The notes under the pieces are model-generated. The model was given only the letters and a program-made list of their open reading frames with translations, ran no database searches and was not told the DNA's origin. From Methanosarcina thermophila TM-1 (lineage in GTDB: Archaea > Halobacteriota > Methanosarcinia > Methanosarcinales > Methanosarcinaceae): a stretch of DNA of 64,000 bases. The position numbers and the translations under genes are program-made. Each line of letters starts with the position of its first letter. Position 1 is the stretch's first letter. The stretch covers positions 2,921,877 through 2,985,876 of the forward strand of contig NZ_CP009501.1 in the NCBI RefSeq assembly GCF_000969885.1, read 5' to 3'. This document shows, piece by piece, positions 40,085-49,880 of this stretch.

Positions 40085-40151
40085 CCCACTACAACGTGAT
40101 TAAAATGATTTAATCAAACAACGTGATTAAAATGATTTAATCAAGAGTGGG
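40085..40151. repeat. Two 27-bp direct repeats inside a 6-bp inverted repeat
   Basis: Two adjacent 27-bp copies (40092-40118 and 40119-40145) differ at the last base. Each contains the near-palindrome GATTAAAATGATTTAATC. The pair is bounded by CCCACT (40085-40090) and AGTGGG (40146-40151). Confidence 0.85.
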
Positions 40152-40229
40152 CTGCCTTATCTATTTAAATAATTAAAAATAAAGTTCAGCTTAAAAATAT
40201 TGAAGTCGTCCAACTAAAAAAACATAAAG

Positions 40230-40538
40230 TCACACTGCAGGAGAAAACCACTTCTCAAAGTCGTTTCCATTCAAAAGGCGATCCATTGCGATAGGGACTA
40301 AAGTTTTCCACTGTTTTCCCGGCATATGGGATTGAGTTGTGCGTTCTATACAGTCAAAGTAAGATTTGTCTGAAGACCTAAAAAAGGAAGGATTTACCGA
40401 TTTGAATGTTTTATAATGGCGGGATAGAATGGCAGCAGTTGAAACGACTGAAAGGTTAGGACGTAGCCTTGGCTTTTTCTCGACTTTTGCAATCAGTACA
40501 GGTACAATTATTGGGGAGGGATATTCATTATAGACCAC
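40230..40538 (-). CDS. Uncertain 102-residue hypothetical or gene relic
   Basis: The open frame from GTG 40538 has ordinary amino-acid composition but no SD, no recognisable family and a stop just upstream. It could be a small gene or the tail of a decayed one. Confidence 0.25.
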   Translation of the reverse strand: MVYNEYPSPIIVPVLIAKVEKKPRLRPNLSVVSTAAILSRHYKTFKSVNPSFFRSSDKSYFDCIERTTQSHMPGKQWKTLVPIAMDRLLNGNDFEKWFSPAV

Positions 40539-40815
40539 AAATCCTGAAAATCAGGGGACTGAGTATTAAGCCTGTTGAAATGAGGATTAAAATCTTAAAT
40601 TTATAAATTGTCCCTCAATGAGCCTTTTTTCGTCCATTCCTTCTTTTCCAAAAATTTGTGTTTTTATTTGGAAAGTCGAGGTATATATGTTATAAGATTA
40701 ATATAACATTATAGGAAAAAGCTTATAAAAATAATTAAACATGATTATTAATGAGCTTTTATTTTTTTAAGTGAGCGTCCATATGGATAATTTCACATTT
40801 GAGAGGGGGAATTTT

Positions 40816-41103
40816 ATGTCAGTTAAGATAGAGTGGCAAATTTTTACAGCCGAAACACGGAACGACGGTACATGGAGTTCAAACAGTCCCGCGCTTGCGG
40901 AATTGCTCAATGCCATAGCGGGTCCGGAAAAAATTAAGGAGCCTACTCAGGATATCGAGGTTGCAATGGCTCATCTGGCGATTAAAGGACTGCCGTATTT
41001 CAAAATAATCGAGGAAAATTCCGGAAATAATGGGGGGAATAACAGCACCAAGAACTATTCTGAAACCCTCGGTTTAAACAAATCTTCCGGTAAATCAGGT
41101 TAA
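40816..41103 (+). CDS. Small hypothetical protein
   Basis: The 95-residue protein starts at ATG 40816 behind GAGGGGG; an in-frame GTG at 40771 is less likely. It begins MSVKIEWQIFTAETRNDG, has a short helical centre and ends in a Ser/Asn/Gly-rich low-complexity tail (about 70-95). No family is recognised. Confidence 0.6.
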   Translation: MSVKIEWQIFTAETRNDGTWSSNSPALAELLNAIAGPEKIKEPTQDIEVAMAHLAIKGLPYFKIIEENSGNNGGNNSTKNYSETLGLNKSSGKSG

Positions 41104-41358
41104 AAAATAGTTCATTAGTGTTAAATAATATTACTATTTGAGAAAAATGTATTATCTTAGTTATCTTTGTGAACTAATAGTAGTAACGTATGAATAAAAC
41201 TTTTAATTTTTATTTTAATAATACTATTTTTTCTTAACAAATTTCTGTATCTTATTTAAATTTAAAAGATTAATAAGTATCCGGGAACACTGAGCTAAAT
41301 AAATATATTAAGTCTGTCAATGAACTGAATACCGATCTTTTATCTTTCGGGTTTGGGG

Positions 41359-41868
41359 TTACGTGGCTGTCTCAAATTTGTTCTCGCCGCAATTTGAGAG
41401 TGACAAAGCTTTAAGAGCTGCTAGCCACCCACATGCTCCAATTATCATACGCACGTAGTTTAGACGCACCCACCAGAAAACTGTGGACTCAACCTCAGAA
41501 GCAGGCAATGTTTCGGCTTGCCACAACCAGATCATTTTAGGGACAAAATAAGTGTAAGTAAAAATTCTGTAGATCACCATTATAATTGAGGCTGCTAGCC
41601 ACCATTTGCGTCTCCTTCCCGTGGTACGCCAGGCTACAACTGCATTTGCAAGTGCAAGCAAAGCAACGGGAGGGGATACGAATGCCCAGAATTTAAGCGC
41701 TGAGCTTTCCTGGCCCGAGCGAGAAAGTGCGTCGCCAACTTCTTCTGGAGGCACATTACTCCACTGGGGAACGACAATTTGTTTCTCATAAAGGCCAGCT
41801 CCGAACTGAATACCAACCCAGATGACAAAAAGCCATAATAGAACTTCTCCTGCCTGGTGCTTATTCAC
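41359..41868 (-). CDS. Four-TM membrane protein, DUF1772-like
   Basis: The 169-residue protein has four hydrophobic helices. Family-like features include the IQFGAGLYEKQIVVPQW segment after the first helix, an RRRKWWLAASI motif before the third and a WWVRLNYVR segment before the fourth. This resembles DUF1772 (anthrone-oxygenase-like) membrane proteins known mainly from bacteria and fungi. GC is higher than in adjacent spacers, which is compatible with lateral acquisition. Function unknown. Confidence 0.65.
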   Translation of the reverse strand: MNKHQAGEVLLWLFVIWVGIQFGAGLYEKQIVVPQWSNVPPEEVGDALSRSGQESSALKFWAFVSPPVALLALANAVVAWRTTGRRRKWWLAASIIMVIYRIFTYTYFVPKMIWLWQAETLPASEVESTVFWWVRLNYVRMIIGACGWLAALKALSLSNCGENKFETAT

Positions 41869-42260
41869 AGATCAGTCCTCCAAAGTTTGATATAATTTCT
41901 TTAAGTCATTTGTAGAGAGACGACAGGACTGACAATAAGATGACCAAAATAAAACTATAGCTACTGGCCAAATTCCCCCATCAGCTCCTCACCATTTCTC
42001 GATATTGATATTCAAAATTTTGCAGATATAATTATAAATATTGTTTTATAACTAATACCCTATAAATACTATCTTTTTTAGCTTTCTGCTTCTTTGAGTG
42101 AAAGGCAGGGATTGGATTAAGATGTACATATTCCCTATGAAATCACTTTAATTTAGCTAATAAACACTATTGGATACTGATAATTAGAACGAAATATTTT
42201 CTCTATTTTTACGCAAAATTCTTTTAAAAATAATCTTCTATACTTAAATGGGGGAAGTAA
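41869..42260. other. Intergenic, no gene seen
   Basis: A 7-bp inverted pair CAGTCCT/AGGACTG (41873-41879 and 41935-41941) flanks the probable promoter area of the membrane protein. The rest is AT-rich. Confidence 0.5.
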
Positions 42261-42491
42261 ATGCCATATAAAAGCAATTCCGAACTGCCGGAAACAGTTA
42301 AGGAAAACCTGCCGGAACACGGACAGGATATCTACAGGGAAGCTTTCAATAGCGCCTGGGAAGAGTATAAAGAACCTTCCGATCGACGGGGAGGAGCTTC
42401 AAGAGAGGAGACCGCACATAAGGTTGCTTGGAGTGCAGTCAAGCGAGTATACAAAAAAGATTCAAGGGGAAAATGGGTAAAAAAGGACTGA
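42261..42491 (+). CDS. ChaB-family protein
   Basis: The 76-residue basic protein matches ChaB: MPYKSNSELPETVKENLPEHGQ..., then AFNSAWEEY, EETAHKVAWSAVKRVY and a Lys-rich C-terminus. ChaB is annotated as a regulator of the cation transporter ChaA, but in archaea and viruses it is often solitary, as here, and may have a different role. The G-rich SD (GGGGGAAG) supports the ATG. Confidence 0.85.
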   Translation: MPYKSNSELPETVKENLPEHGQDIYREAFNSAWEEYKEPSDRRGGASREETAHKVAWSAVKRVYKKDSRGKWVKKD

Positions 42492-42830
42492 AATTGTGAT
42501 TTGTGAAGTCCTGCTGTCTCCTTCTGTATTCTTTCCATGTAATCTGCGATCTGAGTTTAATTCTTCTTCGGACTCTATTTTAAACTCTGTTTTAGGTTCT
42601 CTTTTGTCTCTACTCTCAACTCTACTTTAAATTCTATTTTGTCAATCTTTTAATCTTTTATTCATCTGTAATAAAAGAGGGTTTTTGCGGAGTGTTTAAG
42701 ATAAAACCAGGGTGTTAAGACAGTACAGGTGAAACCATAAAAGATAGCAAAGTACAACAGAGCCTCTTGTAACAATAAAGACGGCAAAGTACAACAGAAC
42801 ATTTTATATATATAGAGAAAGTATACCTAT
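42492..42830. other. Intergenic with 15-bp direct repeat
   Basis: GCAAAGTACAACAGA is repeated at 42747-42761 and 42784-42798, ahead of a TATA-like TTTATATATATAG (about 42803-42815). Pyrimidine-rich sequence fills 42500-42660. Confidence 0.6.
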
Positions 42831-43037
42831 ATGTGGGAAGTCAGAACATTTTACACATATCGGGAAAGTATTACTAAATGTGGGAAGGTAACAAGAGTGG
42901 GTATATTATCCTTTATAATACGGCATGGATGTAAATACCGCACATCGTGTTCGCATTTCCAAAAGGGAGGTAAATACTGCGAAGGAATAGATTACTGTAA
43001 GTGCGGGTTGTTTTTGAAAAAGCAACGGGGAATATAA
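42831..43037 (+). CDS. Possible small cysteine-rich protein
   Basis: The 68-codon frame ends in a cysteine cluster (GCKYRTSCSHFQKGGKYC then YCKCG), which could bind zinc or form disulfides. A TATA-like element lies about 20 bp upstream, implying little or no leader, and the SD is absent. The N-terminal half is unconvincing, so the real start may be an internal GTG near 42898. Reality uncertain. Confidence 0.4.
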   Translation: MWEVRTFYTYRESITKCGKVTRVGILSFIIRHGCKYRTSCSHFQKGGKYCEGIDYCKCGLFLKKQRGI

Positions 43038-43244
43038 GCTTTTTTACTTCTCGTTCCAGGACTATTGTCTCTCTGCTAGTTCTCCGGTAATTTTAAGATT
43101 TTTATGCTTGAAAGGGTTGTAATTACAGGGTATAGCTTGAGAAATGTACTTTATCGGTTAGTCTTTAAAAGTTTATCTAGATGTTCAGACTTTATCTATT
43201 CACGTTAAGTTTTTAAACTTATACCATGTTTTTGGAGGGGTAGT

Positions 43245-44126
43245 GTGACAAAGATAAAGTCTTTAAATCCATTAAGCCTGTCTCTTTTCTTGCTTCTCCT
43301 GTATGGATTTACAGCGGGCTGTATAGATTCTGCGGATAATGGGGAAAATTCTGTTTCAGATTCGGTTCCTGAAACTCCGGTAACGGATATAAAGGACTTA
43401 ATCCCTGACAGGATGAACACCTTTTTGACTGATGAGGAAGGTTCAGGAGAACGAAATAGCGTAGATAGGAATAAGAGTGCTTTAAATTCCGAAGGTTCTG
43501 TATCTTCTGATATCCCGAATGTTCCGACTTATCCCGAAGAGAAATCAGATATCGTTTATCCCAGGGAGTACAGGCGGCTATCTCTAAATTTTCAGAGAGG
43601 CATAGGTTCAGAAGATGAAAGAATTGCATCTGAGGTCTTCAATATTACCGGGAAGACATCGGGATACAATATTAAAGATGCATGTGATATTTTTGATTAT
43701 GTGAACCGGCACTGGAAGTATCGGTATGACGGGAATGCCGAGTTCTTCTTTGGGGCTGCTCAAACTATAAATGAGGGCTATGTGGGAGACTGCGATGACT
43801 ACTCCATAGTCATATCTGCCCTTTTAAGGAATATGGGATTCAATACAAGGGTTGTTACTTCAATAAATGGGAGCTATGGACATGCCTATCCTGAGCTTTA
43901 CATAGGGAACGATACAGAAACTGCATATGAGATTCTAGGGTATGTAAAGGGCAGATATTCTTATGCCGAGAGTATCTGGTATTCAATCAGAGAACTTGAA
44001 GGGGGGGAGCTCCAGTACTGGCTGAACTTCGATTGGAGTGGTTCAAACGGGTACATGCATCCAGGAGGCAAATATTTTGAAGGCTCACAGGTAATTTATT
44101 ATCCTAATGGACTAATCGAGTTCTGA
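43245..44126 (+). CDS. Lipoprotein-like transglutaminase-domain protein
   Basis: The 293-residue protein starts at GTG 43245 with a strong GGAGGGG SD. The signal peptide ends in a lipobox-like LYGFTAGC (Cys near residue 26), followed by an acidic disordered linker. The C-terminal domain has the transglutaminase-like triad in GDCDDYS (Cys), YGHAYPELY (His) and NFDWSG (Asp). It is likely anchored outside the cell. Methanosarcina genomes contain several such proteins; their substrates are unknown. Confidence 0.85.
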   Translation: MTKIKSLNPLSLSLFLLLLYGFTAGCIDSADNGENSVSDSVPETPVTDIKDLIPDRMNTFLTDEEGSGERNSVDRNKSALNSEGSVSSDIPNVPTYPEEKSDIVYPREYRRLSLNFQRGIGSEDERIASEVFNITGKTSGYNIKDACDIFDYVNRHWKYRYDGNAEFFFGAAQTINEGYVGDCDDYSIVISALLRNMGFNTRVVTSINGSYGHAYPELYIGNDTETAYEILGYVKGRYSYAESIWYSIRELEGGELQYWLNFDWSGSNGYMHPGGKYFEGSQVIYYPNGLIEF

Positions 44127-44361
44127 ATTAACCTGTGAGCTGAAATCCTCCTTTCTTACGAAAAAGCATATTTTTTCACATAAAATCCCAAAAAAGAAAA
44201 AAATAAGAGAAAAATAAGTTTAACCCTTTTTCCCTTTCTAAAATAAAGTTTTCAAATTAAATTTCTATGATTAACTTTATATGGGCATACTTCTACCCTC
44301 TTTTGGTAAAAGGAAGTCTCGGCTGGACTAAATTTTTTAAAAAGGCGTAAAGGGGCGTTTT

Positions 44362-44841
44362 ATGACAATAAATGACTATAGCGAACTCATTCGGGGAGAC
44401 AGGGTGCGGGCTAATACGTCTCCTGAAATTAACCAGGCAATCGATACTGAAATAGCTGCATCAGTTCGATTCTATGCGAGCAAAACCAATTATGAGATAA
44501 CCAAAAGAATAAAAGAGCTGGATCTTGAATGGGATATCGAGCGATATCTTGAGGCTAATGCAGCTATATTTACTGCAATCGGATCCTCAATGGGTTTTAA
44601 AAAAAGCAGGTTCTGGCTTATTCTGCCACTAACAGTCTCCATTTTCCTGCTTCAACATGCAGTACAGGGCTGGTGCCCTCCAGTGTCCGTGTTCCGACGG
44701 CTTGGCATACGTACAAGACGGGAAATCGAGGTGGAAAAATACGCGCTTAAAGCTTTGCGTGGGGATTTTGACGAAGTTTCAGATCAGGAAATCAGCATAA
44801 ATCGTGCAAAAAAGGCTGTAACTGAGAGTAGAAGTGTTTAA
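44362..44841 (+). CDS. DUF2892-like membrane protein
   Basis: The 159-residue protein has a DUF2892/YgaP-type core (DIERYLEANAAIFTAIGSSMG, then LPLTVSIFLLQHAVQGWCPP and VFRRLGIRT). This normally forms one to two membrane helices around a CP motif. The flanks are charged and helical. The family is often fused to rhodanese domains, but here it stands alone. Role unknown. Confidence 0.8.
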   Translation: MTINDYSELIRGDRVRANTSPEINQAIDTEIAASVRFYASKTNYEITKRIKELDLEWDIERYLEANAAIFTAIGSSMGFKKSRFWLILPLTVSIFLLQHAVQGWCPPVSVFRRLGIRTRREIEVEKYALKALRGDFDEVSDQEISINRAKKAVTESRSV

Positions 44842-45063
44842 TATCCTCAATAATCTTAATTTTCTTATATATCTCTTTTGGGATTTTGCCCTGCTTTTTT
44901 TGTTAAGCCTGAGTTCTTCTCTCAGCCTCCTGATCTCGATATCCTGTAGTATTCCGAATCTTTCCTCTTCGAATTTTATTTTTAGATATTATTAAATAAA
45001 TACAGACCATAATTTCATTCTGCCGAACGATATTTATTTTTTCAAACTTAAGGGGGAGTTAGA

Positions 45064-45507
45064 ACGTCAGAAACAGGAATAGGTAATCTTGATAAAAGTA
45101 TTGATCTGACCAATGTATGGATAAGGGACATTCTGAGCCAGCTGAGGTGGCAAAGCAAGGAAAGTGGATACCAGGCACTCAGGGGCACGCTTCACGCACT
45201 CAGGGATAGGCTCCCACCAGAGGAAGCGGTCGATCTCGCAGCACAGTTGCCCCTTATAGTTAAAGGGATATATTATGACGGCTGGACTCTCAGGGATAAG
45301 CCTGAGAAATTCAAAAAAGAGGAATTTGCAAGAAGGGTGCACGCACAGTTTGGGTTCGATGAGAATGTAAATCCGGCTGAAGTTATTCGGGCTGTCCTGC
45401 GGGTAATGTACAACCATATGGGCGAAGGGGAGCTTTGGGATGTCAGATCCAATATGCCGAAAGAAATCCAGGAATGGTTCCCTGAGGAGGTCGCCCCAAA
45501 GGGATAA
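45064..45507 (+). CDS. DUF2267 protein with apparent ACG start
   Basis: The frame encodes a full DUF2267 protein of 147 residues. It has an N-terminal helical pair (WIRDILSQLRW, QALRGTLHALRDRLP), the AVDLAAQLPLIVKGIYYDGW signature, and FARRVHAQFGFDE and MPKEIQEWFP motifs. No ATG, GTG or TTG occurs between the upstream stop (45049) and this domain. The first in-frame codon after a perfect SD (AGGGGGAG, 45051-45058) is ACG 45064, six bases away, followed by a normal TSE N-terminus. Either ACG is used or a start mutation has damaged the gene. TTG 45247 would delete about 40% of the domain. Confidence 0.75.
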   Translation, partial: TSETGIGNLDKSIDLTNVWIRDILSQLRWQSKESGYQALRGTLHALRDRLPPEEAVDLAAQLPLIVKGIYYDGWTLRDKPEKFKKEEFARRVHAQFGFDENVNPAEVIRAVLRVMYNHMGEGELWDVRSNMPKEIQEWFPEEVAPKG

Positions 45508-45657
45508 AAAACGTGCTCTTACATAGAAATCTTTTTTGGGAACCTTTTTTAATCCTGCTGTCCATCTGGGTTTCTCATCTTTCTCTTTCTTGCGGAGATT
45601 TCTTTTCTCCATTTCCTTCGAAACTTTCTCCCGCTGTTCCTTTCTCAAAAGAATTAT

Positions 45658-45670
45658 ATCATATAAATCC
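45658..45670 (+). promoter_or_regulatory. TATA box of the cfb cluster
   Basis: ATCATATAAATCC lies about 80 bp upstream of cfbA. A transcript starting about 25 bp further would have a leader of about 55 nt with the GAGGT SD. Confidence 0.55.
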
Positions 45671-45744
45671 TAACTATGTTAATCTCTCAATGTTACAAAT
45701 CCAAATAATTGTGTTAAGCCCGCATAAAAAATGAGGTTTTAAAA

Positions 45745-46137
45745 ATGACAGAGAAAATTGGAATTTTGGCCATAGGTCACGGGAGCAAGCTGCCTTACAA
45801 CAAGGAAGTAGTTACTCAGATCGCAGATTACATTGCAAAGAAGCATTCCGATGTCGTTGTACGAGCCGGCTTTATGGAGAATGATGAACCAACACTTGAG
45901 GAAGCAATTGAAGGCTTTTCAGGTACCGGGGTCACAAAAATTGCAGCAGTACCGGTTTTCCTGGCTTCGGGAGTTCATATAACAAAGGATATCCCTAAAA
46001 TCCTGAGCCTGGATGAAAATGGCTGCGGTACCCTGGAAATCGACGGAAAAACAGTTCCAGTGTGCTACGCAAAGCCCCTCGGAGCTGATGAACTTATCGC
46101 TGACCTTGTGTTCAAAAGGGCTCAGGAAGCCCTTTAA
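45745..46137 (+). CDS. cfbA: Sirohydrochlorin nickelochelatase CfbA
   Basis: The 130-residue protein is the small archaeal CbiX type. It has metal-binding/catalytic His residues in [11 protein letters not shown] (H11 region) and [10 protein letters not shown] (near 76). It inserts Ni(II) into sirohydrochlorin, the first committed step to coenzyme F430, the nickel cofactor of methyl-coenzyme M reductase. It is the first gene of the contiguous cfbA-E-D-C-B cluster, with cfbE starting 26 bp downstream. Confidence 0.95.
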   Translation: MTEKIGILAIGHGSKLPYNKEVVTQIADYIAKKHSDVVVRAGFMENDEPTLEEAIEGFSGTGVTKIAAVPVFLASGVHITKDIPKILSLDENGCGTLEIDGKTVPVCYAKPLGADELIADLVFKRAQEAL

Positions 46138-46163
46138 ATTCTTATACGGGGTCCGATCTTATC

Positions 46164-47618
46164 ATGGGCCTGCATCAGAGGAAGCTCGCCGTGCTCGACC
46201 TGACTCATGGCGGCATTCCAATTGCTAAAAGCCTCGCAGCTGCTGGAAACGAAGTAACCGGTATAGATGTTTATGGGACAGTTGAACCTGGTGCTTTGCT
46301 TGAGCTTGAAGAAAAATACGGGATCCGCTGCTCAAAAATTCCTTTTCCTTCTGCCAAATTCGATCTTCTGGTCGCGCCCGTACATCTGGATCCTGCCTAT
46401 CCCATGCTAGTAGAAGCCAGATCACAGGGAAAAACTGTCCTTTCGCATCACCAGATCGTCGGAGAAATCCTCAAAAGTGATTCAAGACTCTCAGGCATAA
46501 AAACTGTTGAGGTTACAGGCGTAAAAGCAAAAACAAGCACTGCATCTCTTCTTGCTGATATGCTTTCTAGGAGGTTTGAAGTAGCGCTGCATACCTCACG
46601 GGGGCTCGAATACTGGAAAGCGGGATCTTCTTCTCTTATCCATAAAGGTCTCAGCATAACTCCCGGAAGCATTCTTGTTGCAGTTGATAAAGTTTTTGAA
46701 TCAGGTTTAATGCCGGATTTTTTTATCTTCGAAATCTCGATAGGAGGTACAGGCACCGCTGATTTTGGGATCCTTACAACCCTTTTGCCGGACTATGGGA
46801 TTGCAAACAATACCGCCCTCGCAAGCGAGGCGAAACTCCAGCTCGTAAGACATGCAAAACCTGAAGGTGTTCTTCTAATTAATTCTGGAGCTGAAAAAGC
46901 ACTCGAAGCTGCAAAAAAAAGTCAGGCAAAGGTTTTAACCTTTAAAGATCCCTTCATTATTGAGTCTCCTCAAATCCCGGATCAGATAGCCGACTTCGTG
47001 CTGGAATCCAAATGCGGATCTGCATCATCAATCTCAAAGTCCTCAACATCTTCCGAATTATCAGGCTCTTTCATTCGCTTTATGCACAGGGGAAAAGAAA
47101 TTTTTTCAGTTTCCCCGCGTCCAGGGTATAATTTCCTGGCTTACAGGACTGCCTTTGTTGCAGCATCAGCAGCTGCCCTCGAACTTGGAATTGGACATGA
47201 GGCTATTTCTTCGGTAATTGAGAAGTTCGAAGGACTCTCGGGCAGGATGCAGGAAAAGGTGATGAATGGCATCTGCCTTATAGACAATTCCAATTCAGGC
47301 ATGGATATCCTCTCAGCCGAAAAAGCCCTTGAATATGCTCTCCTAAAAAAAAAGGACGAAAGGAAGGGAAATATAATCCTTGTGCTGGGAGAAGAAGCCT
47401 CTCAGGTTTGTGAAGGACTGCCCCCCGAATCCGTGCAGCGTTTTGTAGAAAAATTCGGTACAAAATGCAGCCAGGTTATCCTGGTAGGGGAACGGATGAG
47501 GACTATAAGTGGGAAAAACATATCTTACGCAGGGAATCTTCATGAGGGACTCTTAAAAGCCTCAAAATTTGCAGGAGGGGTAGATATAATACTCTCTTCA
47601 GTAAAATGCTTTCGCTAA
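46164..47618 (+). CDS. cfbE: Coenzyme F430 synthetase CfbE
   Basis: The 484-residue Mur-ligase-like ATP enzyme has a modified P-loop [18 protein letters not shown] near residues 113-130 and a C-terminal domain with IDNSNSGMD and [10 protein letters not shown]. CfbE catalyses the last step, forming the carbocyclic ring of F430 from 15,17(3)-seco-F430-17(3)-acid with ATP. It follows cfbA by 26 bp and precedes cfbD. Confidence 0.93.
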   Translation: MGLHQRKLAVLDLTHGGIPIAKSLAAAGNEVTGIDVYGTVEPGALLELEEKYGIRCSKIPFPSAKFDLLVAPVHLDPAYPMLVEARSQGKTVLSHHQIVGEILKSDSRLSGIKTVEVTGVKAKTSTASLLADMLSRRFEVALHTSRGLEYWKAGSSSLIHKGLSITPGSILVAVDKVFESGLMPDFFIFEISIGGTGTADFGILTTLLPDYGIANNTALASEAKLQLVRHAKPEGVLLINSGAEKALEAAKKSQAKVLTFKDPFIIESPQIPDQIADFVLESKCGSASSISKSSTSSELSGSFIRFMHRGKEIFSVSPRPGYNFLAYRTAFVAASAAALELGIGHEAISSVIEKFEGLSGRMQEKVMNGICLIDNSNSGMDILSAEKALEYALLKKKDERKGNIILVLGEEASQVCEGLPPESVQRFVEKFGTKCSQVILVGERMRTISGKNISYAGNLHEGLLKASKFAGGVDIILSSVKCFR

Positions 47619-47831
47619 ACTTCTTTCCGGAGTTGTTTCCAGAATTATTATGATACAATTTTATACAGGCTCTTCCAATCTGTATCCGTTTCCATTACCT
47701 GTTAAATTCCACTGCCCGTGTTTCCTGCACTATCTTACGGTACAGCCAAGTTCTCCGGGATACAGGAATTCTGAAGGAAACACATTATCATCCCGATAAT
47801 CATCTCGATTAGTTGAATAAGAGGACTTATC

Positions 47832-48944
47832 ATGACTGGAAAAGAGATTTCAATCATCCATCCCCGCCCCAGTTCCATAGTTGCGGCTCTTTACACTCTC
47901 AGAGACTTAAATGTTGATGTCGCTATTCTGCATGGACCTCCTGGCTGCTCATTTAAACATGCAAGGTTGCTCGAAGAAGACGGCATACATGTAGTTACCA
48001 CTGCTCTTGATGAGAATGGCTTTGTTTTCGGAGGTCACGACCGACTTGTAGAATTAATAAACAAATCTGTGGAACTTTTTAATCCCAAAATTATAGGGGT
48101 TGTAGGCACCTGCGCCAGTATGATTATCGGGGAAGAAATGCATGAAGCTGTGCTTGAGGCTAATCCGGATGTCCCTGTAATCGAAGTTGAGGTGCATGCA
48201 GGCTACCACAATAACACAAAAGGAGTACTCTTTGCCCTGGAATCCGCACTCGATGTCGGGATCATCGACCGTAAAGAATTCGAGCGCCAGGAATACCTCC
48301 TTACAAAAGCTACAGAAGTGGAAAGGAGGTTTGGGGCTGCAAGCAGGGAATACCTTGCCCCCTCTCGCGGGGATGTCAAATATAAGGTTGCAAAGCGTGT
48401 AATTGAACTGCTTAAAGAAGGTAAGAAGGGCCTGGTCATCATGAATGCTAAAAAAGAGACCGGCTACATGTTTGCGGACATCACCCTTGCGGTCAATGAG
48501 GTTGCAGCACTTCTTGGGAAAAAAGAAAACATTATCAATATGGCAAATATCGACCCGAAACTCGGGCTTCCAAGGGTAAGGCAGCATGCTGAATATATAT
48601 TGAGAGATTTCAACGCACATAATGTTGAGGTGCATGAGATTATTGGCGGTATGGACGAGTATCCGATTGCAGGGGAAAAGGTCAGCGAATTGATAAAGGA
48701 AAAATACAGCGATTTCGATTTTGCGATAATTACGGGCGTTCCGCACGCAATCCCTATGGAGCACATAAGAGGTATGGAGCTAATTTCAGTCACTAACGGA
48801 CCGAGACAGGTTTTGCCCTTAAAAGAAATGGGGCACGAATATGTACTGGTTGAAATCGATCTTCACCCGAAAACACTCGGAGTCAGTGGAATCGTGGAAT
48901 CAGAGTTTGGAGCTACCTTAAGGGAAGTTGCAAAGGAAGCCTGA
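47832..48944 (+). CDS. cfbD: Ni-sirohydrochlorin a,c-diamide reductive cyclase, CfbD
   Basis: The 370-residue NifD-like catalytic subunit has [12 protein letters not shown] near residue 35, [12 protein letters not shown] near 93 and the late [15 protein letters not shown] segment. With CfbC it carries out the six-electron reduction and gamma-lactam ring closure of F430 synthesis. It is a shorter homologue of nitrogenase NifD without FeMo-cofactor features. A TATG start with no stop overlap and about 210 bp from cfbE suggests a possible separate promoter. Confidence 0.93.
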   Translation: MTGKEISIIHPRPSSIVAALYTLRDLNVDVAILHGPPGCSFKHARLLEEDGIHVVTTALDENGFVFGGHDRLVELINKSVELFNPKIIGVVGTCASMIIGEEMHEAVLEANPDVPVIEVEVHAGYHNNTKGVLFALESALDVGIIDRKEFERQEYLLTKATEVERRFGAASREYLAPSRGDVKYKVAKRVIELLKEGKKGLVIMNAKKETGYMFADITLAVNEVAALLGKKENIINMANIDPKLGLPRVRQHAEYILRDFNAHNVEVHEIIGGMDEYPIAGEKVSELIKEKYSDFDFAIITGVPHAIPMEHIRGMELISVTNGPRQVLPLKEMGHEYVLVEIDLHPKTLGVSGIVESEFGATLREVAKEA

Positions 48945-48981
48945 GCAAGAAAAACCAGAATAACATCAGGAGGAAGATCCT

Positions 48982-49779
48982 TTGAAAAAACAAAAGATCA
49001 TAGCGATCTACGGAAAGGGCGGAATAGGCAAATCGAGCACGGCTTCAAACGTTGCTGCCGCCTGTGCCGAGGCAGGAAAGAAAGTAATGATCATAGGCTG
49101 CGATCCTAAAAGTGACTCATCAATCACCCTGCTTGGAGGCAGGAGAATTCCAACCATTCTCGACCTCCTGCGCGAAGGTGTGGATGTAAAAGAAGAAGAT
49201 GTAGTTTTTGAAGGATATGCAGGAGTCAAATGTGTGGAAGCAGGCGGTCCTGAACCTGGCATAGGGTGTGCAGGTCGGGGAATTATTGTTGCCATCCAGA
49301 AATTGAAAAGCATCTCAGGAGATCTCCTGAAAGAACAGGACCTCATAATTTATGATGTGCCCGGAGACATTGTCTGCGGCGGCTTTGTTGCCCCTGTCAG
49401 GAAAGGGTTCGTAAATGAGGCTTATGTCCTGACCTCAGGCGAATACATGCCCCTTTATGCAGCAAATAACATCTGCAAGGGTCTTTCCAAAATAGGAATG
49501 CCGCTTAGCGGGGTAATCTGCAATTCCAGAAACGTAAGCAGGGAAGAGGAAATTGTTACGAAATTCGCTGAGGAGATCGGCAGCCAGCTTATGGCTTTTA
49601 TCCCGAAACGACAGGTAGTCCAGGACTGTGAAAGGGAAGGTTATTCTGTAATGGAAAAAGCGCCCGAATCCGATATTGCAGATATTTACCGCAAGCTTGG
49701 AAAAGCAATCCTTGAAAACGAAAAAAGAGTTACATCAAATCCCCTGAGTGACGAGCGGTTGAGGGAACTGACTAAGTGA
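48982..49779 (+). CDS. cfbC: F430 reductive cyclase iron protein CfbC
   Basis: The 265-residue NifH-like ATPase starts at TTG 48982 with an AGGAGGA SD. It has the P-loop [14 protein letters not shown] (residues 9-22) and the two [4Fe-4S] ligand cysteines in GIGCAGRGI and VPGDIVCGG. It passes electrons to CfbD with ATP hydrolysis. It is separated from cfbD by 37 bp, consistent with co-translation in one transcript. Confidence 0.94.
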   Translation: MKKQKIIAIYGKGGIGKSSTASNVAAACAEAGKKVMIIGCDPKSDSSITLLGGRRIPTILDLLREGVDVKEEDVVFEGYAGVKCVEAGGPEPGIGCAGRGIIVAIQKLKSISGDLLKEQDLIIYDVPGDIVCGGFVAPVRKGFVNEAYVLTSGEYMPLYAANNICKGLSKIGMPLSGVICNSRNVSREEEIVTKFAEEIGSQLMAFIPKRQVVQDCEREGYSVMEKAPESDIADIYRKLGKAILENEKRVTSNPLSDERLRELTK

Positions 49780-49880
49780 ACTGGAGCACAGATTAATTTA
49801 CGACTTAAGCTGCAAGGACAATAGACTATAAACATATATTTACCGTACAATGCCGTGCAAAACAAATCAGGGGTATAAAA

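Larger units (their letters stand above)
39930..40815. other. 886-bp spacer with hairpin-repeat structure and a weak minus frame
   Basis: Contains the flanked double repeat at 40085-40151 and a 102-codon minus-strand frame (40230-40538) of uncertain reality. The remainder is AT-rich. Confidence 0.55.

Noticed and set aside
48054-48764. Minus-strand open frame of 236 codons opposite cfbD
   Set aside because: cfbD is unambiguous on the plus strand; the antisense frame is Phe/Cys-rich and without motifs.
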